Below are positions 59,222-64,000 of a stretch of DNA of 64,000 nt, piece after piece (position 1 is the stretch's first letter; each line of letters starts with the position of its first letter). The notes below the pieces were generated by a model. That model ran no database searches. It was not told where the DNA came from and saw nothing but the letters and a program-made list of their open reading frames with translations. Source of the DNA: DTYU01 sp040756575. GTDB lineage: Bacteria; Bacillota; Desulfotomaculia; Desulfotomaculales; Ammonificaceae. The translations under genes and the position numbers were made by a program. The stretch is taken from NCBI GenBank assembly GCA_040756575.1, contig JBFLYP010000009.1, forward strand, positions 1 through 64,000. Direction: 5' to 3'.

Positions 59222-60043
59222 TCATTCAGCAAGCCGTGCTGCGGGAAAGAGTACCGTGCCTTTTGAAACCCCTTCCTGATTTTGTCCAGCACGGCGTTTA
59301 CGCGTTTTCTTCTGACGGTACATTCTTGCGTCGGCCACAGCTATTAAGTTCTCCACGTCGTTTGCATCCTTCGGATAACACGCCAGGCCGAAGCTTGCAG
59401 CAACACTGCTTGTGTCTAATTGTTTGCGCAGACGCTGTAGTAGCACCTGAGGATCGCCGCTGGTATTCGTGAAGATGATCCCGAACTCGTCACCGCCCAG
59501 CCGGGCCACAATGTCGGTCTGCCGTATTCCTTCCCTGATTGCTTTAGCTACCCGCTGAAGCGCTTCGTCGCCCTTATGGTGCCCGAAGTTGTCATTAATC
59601 TCCTTCATATTATCGATGTCAATGATCGCTATCGCGAACTCTTTCTTGGTATCAGCCGCTATGTTTTCAAGGGTGCGCAGGAAATAACGCCGGTTGTATA
59701 CTCCTGTAAGCCCGTCAGTTTCTGCTTCGTGTTTTAGCGCGTGTGCGCGATTCCAGCCTACTTTGACCAGATACGCAATGCTTACCATCATCAGCATAAA
59801 GCTGCATCCGATCGCCAGGTCGCTGAGTGCGCCCACCGTGACGGACAATAACTTGCATTCAACAAACAGGCGGGTAACCCAGCCGATAATAAAGCTTGCA
59901 ACCCCGGCCGCAAGAATTACAGCTGCTTGGCGGTTCTTCAGGTAGCGGCAGGCGCAGGCGATGAGCGCAAACCAGGCTATTTCACTGACTACCGGTGCAG
60001 TCTCTGCGATCCTTCCTGCAGAGTTCAGGATTGCGTCCGACAT
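59222..60043 (-). CDS. Membrane GGDEF protein (diguanylate cyclase)
   Basis: The 273-aa protein has three to four membrane spans in residues 20-95 and a GGDEF domain (about 105-255). Motifs are DGLTGVYNRRYFLRTLENI near 108-126, IDIDNMKEINDNFGHHKGDE near 142-161, and the intact RLGGDEFGIIF near 180-190. It should make c-di-GMP. No RxxD inhibitory site is obvious. I chose ATG 60043 with GGGAGGTG upstream; the ATG at 60058 precedes that SD. It is read toward the agr operon but ends in a terminator. Confidence 0.88.
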   Translation of the reverse strand: MSDAILNSAGRIAETAPVVSEIAWFALIACACRYLKNRQAAVILAAGVASFIIGWVTRLFVECKLLSVTVGALSDLAIGCSFMLMMVSIAYLVKVGWNRAHALKHEAETDGLTGVYNRRYFLRTLENIAADTKKEFAIAIIDIDNMKEINDNFGHHKGDEALQRVAKAIREGIRQTDIVARLGGDEFGIIFTNTSGDPQVLLQRLRKQLDTSSVAASFGLACYPKDANDVENLIAVADARMYRQKKTRKRRAGQNQEGVSKGTVLFPAARLAE

Positions 60044-60489
60044 GGGTTCACCTCCCATACTACCCCTTTATATCGACTCTCCTTATGGCTTCTTTACACC
60101 TTATTGGAAAAATTTTTACTTAAGGGGATAAGGGGTAGAAAGGAGAGAATATAATTTGTCAAGGTTACAATTCCTGTAGGCGTTCTGAGACGGCTCTTTG
60201 GCAACTTCGACATAAATCGGCAATTTCCTGCAACAAATTTAAAATTTCTAAAAAAATTTTATCAGAAGTTCCAGATGAAAATCAAGGCAACGATGATGGA
60301 AAGGATTTTCTAAAATTCGATTTTACTTAGCCGTATCGGAATTTGCGGCTGTTTTCATATCCTTTTCTCCGGTCAGCCTGCGGTTATTGTTCTTTTCAGC
60401 AATTCGCCAAGTATCGACTTCTGCGGTCTGCTCTGATATCTTTTAGTACTTGCACTCCATAAAAACCTTTTCGTAAGACGGTCAGGGAA
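60044..60489. other. 446-bp intergenic region upstream of the GGDEF gene
   Basis: AT-rich, with one TTCGACA (60206-60212; on the minus strand TTTATGTCGAAG, Spo0A-like) about 165 bp before the GGDEF start. No gene and no clear promoter pair were seen. Confidence 0.35.
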
Positions 60490-61158
60490 TTACCCGCCGA
60501 GGGTGACGTCCTGGGTTTCGTACCACCGGAGCGCTTCAAAAAACTGTTCCGGCTGAAAGTCGGGCCACAGTTCGTCAACGACATAAAAATCGGCATAAAT
60601 TGATTGGACAGGTAAAAAGCCGCTGAGTCTCCGGCGGCCGCCCCAGCGTATAATCAGGTCTACCCGGGAGACATCAGAGGAAGCAATTGCCTCGGTGACG
60701 TTTTTTCGGGACGGTCCGGAGCCGTTTTCTTGTATAGCGTAGTTCAAGTCCCATTTCCAACCATAGTTTACCAGGAAGTTGACCCGGATCAATCCTTTGC
60801 CGAATGTATGCCGTTTCGCGAAGGGTAACAGTTCTGAAGGGAATAGGGGAGATGAAAAATCACCGATAACGAGAAGGGAGGCGTCCCTGCTCGACAGTAT
60901 CCGGACGGCTTCAACGCATGCCTTCTGGAATGCTTTGCGCTGAACCGATGGACGTTTTGTATTGTCATGTGTGAAGCCGTAATAGGTAATTTCCGGAATA
61001 CCGAGTTCAACACACAATTCATACAGCATCAGGCCGGGAGCCAGGCCCTTCTCGTAACCGGCTTCTTTTGGAAGACCGTGTTTTACGGACCACCTTCTGT
61101 TGCCGTCCGGAATAACTCCGATATGTTTCGGAAGCCGCCGAAATTTGGGTAGATTCAT
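60490..61158 (-). CDS. Divergent undecaprenyl diphosphate synthase-like protein
   Basis: The 222-aa cis-prenyltransferase homologue is shorter than UppS (about 250 aa). It keeps the catalytic IGVIPDGNRRW near residues 13-23, an altered GYEKG, TYYGFTHDNTKRP in place of YAFSTENWKRP, and a changed RWGGRRRLSGFLPVQSIYADF near 170-190 in place of RTSGExRLSNFLLWQ. The catalytic Asp is kept, but the pyrophosphate-binding SGE part is not. It may make a different chain length or have a changed function. GGAGG lies 9 nt before the ATG. Confidence 0.75.
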   Translation of the reverse strand: MNLPKFRRLPKHIGVIPDGNRRWSVKHGLPKEAGYEKGLAPGLMLYELCVELGIPEITYYGFTHDNTKRPSVQRKAFQKACVEAVRILSSRDASLLVIGDFSSPLFPSELLPFAKRHTFGKGLIRVNFLVNYGWKWDLNYAIQENGSGPSRKNVTEAIASSDVSRVDLIIRWGGRRRLSGFLPVQSIYADFYVVDELWPDFQPEQFFEALRWYETQDVTLGG

Positions 61159-61302
61159 GCTTAGGTGCCTCCTTGATAATAGGATTGCCCGGCTGATGTG
61201 TGTTCATTACAGGGCGGCTTGTCCCGAAAACGTCCCGCCAACCATAGAAAGGTTTTTTACGCAGGAAAATAAAAACGGCAGCGGTTCCTCCTTGAGCGAA
61301 GC

Positions 61303-61608
61303 TTATCTAAGTTTTTGACGGAGCGACGAAAAGGTTTTATCGTTAACTTCACCGGTCAGGGGAGCACGGGGAGCAATGACAATTGTGACGCTGTTGTAAG
61401 TGACCTCTCGTGTCAGGGTGAAGAACGGTGCTTTAATCGTTTCAGATAATTCGACACGCGGGACAATTATGGAAACCTCGTGGGGTGTGTTGTGGATATA
61501 CCTTTTTGATACTTCCATCACCAGCGAAGCTAACTTGAGCCTTGCGTATTCACTGTTGTCTGTCCTGCGCAGTTTAAAAAGTTTGCCTATGTATCCCACA
61601 TTTTCCAC
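61303..61608 (-). CDS. Hypothetical protein
   Basis: The 101-aa frame starts at GTG 61608 with only a weak GGGTGG upstream. It reads as a compact soluble protein with charged helices (LKLASLVMEVSKRYIHN) then beta-rich VSIIVPRVEL and SVTIVIAPRAP. I recognise no family. It lies 144 bp upstream of the UppS-like gene on the same strand and could share a transcript. Confidence 0.5.
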   Translation of the reverse strand: MENVGYIGKLFKLRRTDNSEYARLKLASLVMEVSKRYIHNTPHEVSIIVPRVELSETIKAPFFTLTREVTYNSVTIVIAPRAPLTGEVNDKTFSSLRQKLR

Positions 61609-61674
61609 CCAAGCCGTTTAATGCATTATATGCGCGGGTCGCAGAGATTGGTTGACGGGTGTTTAAGTTTAACC

Positions 61675-61691
61675 CAACTTAATCTAAGTTG
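61675..61691. promoter_or_regulatory. Palindromic operator-like site
   Basis: CAACTTA-ATC-TAAGTTG is a perfect 7-bp inverted repeat. It overlaps a TTGACA (61689-61694) and lies about 145 bp before the ModA-like gene, so it could be an operator. The binding protein is unknown. Confidence 0.4.
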
Positions 61692-61835
61692 ACATAATAT
61701 CTATTAGCGGAAGGTGGCTGAAAGGAGTATATGTAAGATTGGGTTTGGGGTTAACTATTTTAAAAAGCGGCGAGGCAGGACTTTTTCAAGGGGCCGCTTT
61801 TGTGTTATCATCCAGTAAAGGGAGGGATTGACAAA

Positions 61836-62702
61836 ATGAAGCCTACCGGTTTGCCGGAGATTCCGCGAAACCGCGGAGACGACCTTCACAACCTCGAATA
61901 CGTTGACGACGCGGATCTTGTCCTGTTCATGGCGGGAAATCAGTTCATGGTTATGGAAGAGCTTCTGCGGTCATTTCAACAGGCGCACCCCGATGTTCGG
62001 CGCATCTTCTATGAAACACTGCCCCCCGGCCTGGAGCTGAGACAGATACTTACGGGGGGCGCTACTTTCGGGGAGATGGAGATCAGGGTGACCCCGGATG
62101 TTTATTCCTCTGTTGCGGAGGACGCAATGAAAGAGCTTTTAAGAAGGGGTTTTATTGACGACTATTTTGTATTCCTCCATAACAGGATAGTGCTTATGGT
62201 CCCTGCAGGGAATCCTGCCGGGATCAACACCGTAAACGATCTCGCCCGCGATGAGGTCAGGATTTCCCAGCCGGGCCCGCTTGAGGACATTACGAAATAC
62301 ATTGTTGAGATGTACGGGGAGGCCGGCGGCGAGGCTTTGGTGAACAGGATCATGGAGGAAAAGCGGGCCGAAGGCACTACGATCCTGACGGCGGTGCACC
62401 ACAGGGAGACGCCGCTGCGGCTGAGGAAGGGTACGGTGGATGCGGGGCCTGTTTGGGCGACGGAGGTGATTCAAGCCCGCCGGGACGGACTAAAGGTTGA
62501 AGCGGTTGAACCCGGAGCGGGATTGGACCAGCGGGATAAGGTGAATTATTTCATCACAATGCTCAAAAACGCCCCGAATCCGGCAAACGCTGCCAAGTTC
62601 TTGGCGTTTATCCGCTCCCGGGAGGCCCAGCGGATATACGAAAGCTACGGATTTGTCCCCCATTTTCATGGACAGTTTTTGGATTCCGCTGCGACGACAT
62701 AA
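61836..62702 (+). CDS. ModA-like substrate-binding protein without signal peptide
   Basis: The 288-aa protein resembles type II periplasmic binding proteins of the molybdate/tungstate group: VLFMAGNQFMVMEELLRSFQ near residues 29-48, DVYSSVAEDAMKELLRRG near 88-105, IVLMVPAGNPAGI near 117-129, and FLAFIRSREAQRIYESYGF near the C-terminus. It starts MKPTGLPEIPRNRGDD and has no hydrophobic signal or lipobox, so it should stay in the cytosol, where it may sense rather than transport oxyanions. GGAGGG lies 8 nt before ATG 61836. No ABC permease or ATPase is adjacent. Confidence 0.7.
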   Translation: MKPTGLPEIPRNRGDDLHNLEYVDDADLVLFMAGNQFMVMEELLRSFQQAHPDVRRIFYETLPPGLELRQILTGGATFGEMEIRVTPDVYSSVAEDAMKELLRRGFIDDYFVFLHNRIVLMVPAGNPAGINTVNDLARDEVRISQPGPLEDITKYIVEMYGEAGGEALVNRIMEEKRAEGTTILTAVHHRETPLRLRKGTVDAGPVWATEVIQARRDGLKVEAVEPGAGLDQRDKVNYFITMLKNAPNPANAAKFLAFIRSREAQRIYESYGFVPHFHGQFLDSAATT

Positions 62703-62882
62703 CTACAAGTGTCAAAAAGCGGGCTTAACTATCCGCGATACGAGAGTTTAGCCCGGCACTAAACCCGGAGACTCGATTTCTTTAGTCTCAAATGGGGAGT
62801 TCTTTGAAACTTCCACTCACTTAGTAGCTGCCGCCTGTTTTACAAGCTGAGTGCCGGGTTTTGCAGCGGCCTCATAGTGCCT

Positions 62883-63392
62883 TCAGTGGACTTGTTTTGC
62901 GGTTCTGAAGGCAATGATATCCTGAACTGCACGCTCTACTACTTTGGGGACGGCTTTCGCGACTTCCGGGGAAAGACCGGTACCCGTGTCGAGATTTTTA
63001 GCGTTTATGCCGTAGACTATCAGGCGCCGCGGGAGCTTTCCCAGAACGCGCGCCAATTCTATGGCTTCCGCGACGCCGAAAAGGTGCGTGGAGTAGTGAA
63101 AATAGTCCGCGGGCACCCGCCGGGAGTCAGCTTCAAACCGGTGGATTGAACCGGGTTCGGCGTCAAGCTGGACGGTGTCGACTATGATTACGGCAGCCGC
63201 GTCTTGCCACAGGTCTATAAGCACCCCGCCCTCTCCGGTTTCCTTCAACACTTTTACACCAGGAAGCGCCCTCTCCTCAATCAGACGGGCCGCGGCGAGC
63301 CCTACCCCGTCGTCGCTGCGGTACGCATTTCCCATGCCGATAACCAGGATGCTGCCGTCTGCCGGAAATTTGCCGTCATTGTTGCCGGACAA
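62883..63392 (-). CDS. Hydrogenase maturation protease (M52/HycI family)
   Basis: The 169-aa protein is an M52 protease: IGMGNAYRSDDGVG near residues 18-31 (the nickel-binding acidic residue in this stretch), VIIVDTVQLDAEPGS near 68-82 and the His in HYSTHLFGVAEAI near 98-110. It cuts the C-terminus of the hydrogenase large subunit after nickel insertion. The TTG start has GGAGGAA 6-7 nt upstream. It follows the large subunit gene on the same strand. Confidence 0.9.
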   Translation of the reverse strand: MSGNNDGKFPADGSILVIGMGNAYRSDDGVGLAAARLIEERALPGVKVLKETGEGGVLIDLWQDAAAVIIVDTVQLDAEPGSIHRFEADSRRVPADYFHYSTHLFGVAEAIELARVLGKLPRRLIVYGINAKNLDTGTGLSPEVAKAVPKVVERAVQDIIAFRTAKQVH

Positions 63393-63581
63393 GTTTTATT
63401 CCTCCGCAAAAGACCGGGAAAGGACCGGTCGTTTTCTATCGGTGTTATCAGGCAGGTCCCGCTCCCGACGGTCGCGGGACCTTCGCCGGTGTTGGGGCAC
63501 CATGCCCTAAAAGAGCGTTGAGCCGGTGACGCGAGCCCTTCTCATTCCTCGCTGATACCGGAGCACCCCCGGTTCTCAGGT

Positions 63582-64000
63582 TTACTCCCTGACTATCCGC
63601 GGCCGGATGAAGTGGGTGGCGCAACTGATACAGGGATCGAAGTTTCGGACCGTTTGCTCGCACCGCCACAGGAGTTCGCCTTCCGGGAGGCTCAAATACC
63701 TGGTCACAAATTCCCGGAGGTCGCTTTCGATCATCTTCTGGTTTTGCGCCGTCGGGGGTACGATCTTAGCCTCCCTGATCAGCCCGTCACCGTCAACGAC
63801 GTAACGGTGGTAAAGAATGCCCCGCGGCGCTTCGGTACAGGAGCAACCAGTGGCGGAGCGGGGCTCGGTTTCTACGGCGGGCCGCTCCGGCTCTTCGTAA
63901 TCATTGATAATACCGATCGCTTCGTCGCAGGCATGGAGCAACTCGATGCAGCGGATAACGATCCCCTTGAACGGGTTGCGGCAAACAGGCGAAAGGCCGG
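63582..64000 (-). CDS. [NiFe] hydrogenase large subunit, C-terminal part
   Basis: The frame enters from the window's right edge and ends at 63582. The visible 139 residues have NPFKGIVIRCIELLHACDEA near the start, ILYHRYVVDGDGLI and the C-terminal metal motif DPCISCATH with its two Cys, followed by a short tail FIRPRIVRE that the protease next door would remove. DPCxSCATH is typical of group 3 (cytoplasmic, cofactor-linked) hydrogenases such as Mvh or Hox. The N-terminal Cys pair is outside the window. Confidence 0.88.
   Translation of the reverse strand, partial: GLSPVCRNPFKGIVIRCIELLHACDEAIGIINDYEEPERPAVETEPRSATGCSCTEAPRGILYHRYVVDGDGLIREAKIVPPTAQNQKMIESDLREFVTRYLSLPEGELLWRCEQTVRNFDPCISCATHFIRPRIVRE

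Noticed and set aside
63453..63482. 9-bp hairpin between hydrogenase and protease as terminator
   Set aside because: No T-run follows on the minus strand, and the two genes are expected to be cotranscribed.

Overview
The window comes from a Gram-positive, endospore-forming, probably anaerobic Firmicute of the Clostridia/Peptococcaceae (Desulfotomaculum-Pelotomaculum) type. This rests on gene content and order, not on any search. Sporulation or forespore-associated genes (spoIIM, spoIVFA/spoIVFB-like, yqfC, yqfD), whiA next to rpoN, an S-layer (SLH) protein, a multihaem cytochrome c, a [NiFe] hydrogenase with its maturation protease, and Spo0A-box-like sites all fit. Translation starts are often TTG or GTG behind strong Shine-Dalgarno (SD) sequences. 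The DNA is moderately GC-rich.

Layout. 1-3.5 kb: tail of an unknown gene, then a CbiMNQO cobalt/nickel ECF transporter whose cbiQ lies inverted between cbiO and cbiM. 3.5-9.5 kb: rqcH (ribosome quality control), a DUF3866 gene, spoIIM, a yqzK-like gene and xerD. 9.8-17.7 kb: whiA-rpoN, then gap-pgk-tpiA-eno with no phosphoglycerate mutase; a decayed group II intron sits between gap and pgk. 17.4-20.1 kb: two copies of secG flank an octahaem cytochrome c gene and a truncated second cytochrome; a 245-bp stretch including the -10 box and most of secG is identical in both. 20.1-29.3 kb: ppaC, rodA, a methyltransferase, spoIVFA/spoIVFB-like genes, a radical SAM/TIGR03936 pair and RNase G. 29.5-31.3 kb: gltX followed by tRNA-Gln and tRNA-Glu. 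31.4-41.9 kb: small regulators, then the conserved rsmE-mtaB-HIT-rpsU-yqfC-yqfD-phoH-pgpH-ybeY-cdd-era block. 42-55.4 kb: mgtE, ubiX, an orphan cas6, an SLH surface protein broken by a frameshift, a secreted zincin, murJ, an AI-2E-type exporter and a DrrAB-type ABC transporter.

55.5-60.1 kb is the most unusual section. An agrB-agrD peptide-signalling pair, with an AgrC-like membrane sensor domain that lacks a kinase, lies between a GGDEF/HD-GYP protein and a second GGDEF protein. Spo0A-box-like sequences, a strong 49-nt hairpin and an 18-bp tandem repeat occur in the same stretch. This suggests peptide quorum sensing linked to cyclic-di-GMP without a normal AgrC/AgrA phosphorelay. 60.5-64 kb: a divergent cis-prenyltransferase, a hypothetical gene, a ModA-like binding protein without signal peptide, a hydrogenase maturation protease, and the C-terminus of its likely substrate, the hydrogenase large subunit, cut by the window edge.

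No CRISPR array, rRNA gene, intact insertion sequence or replication origin was recognised.
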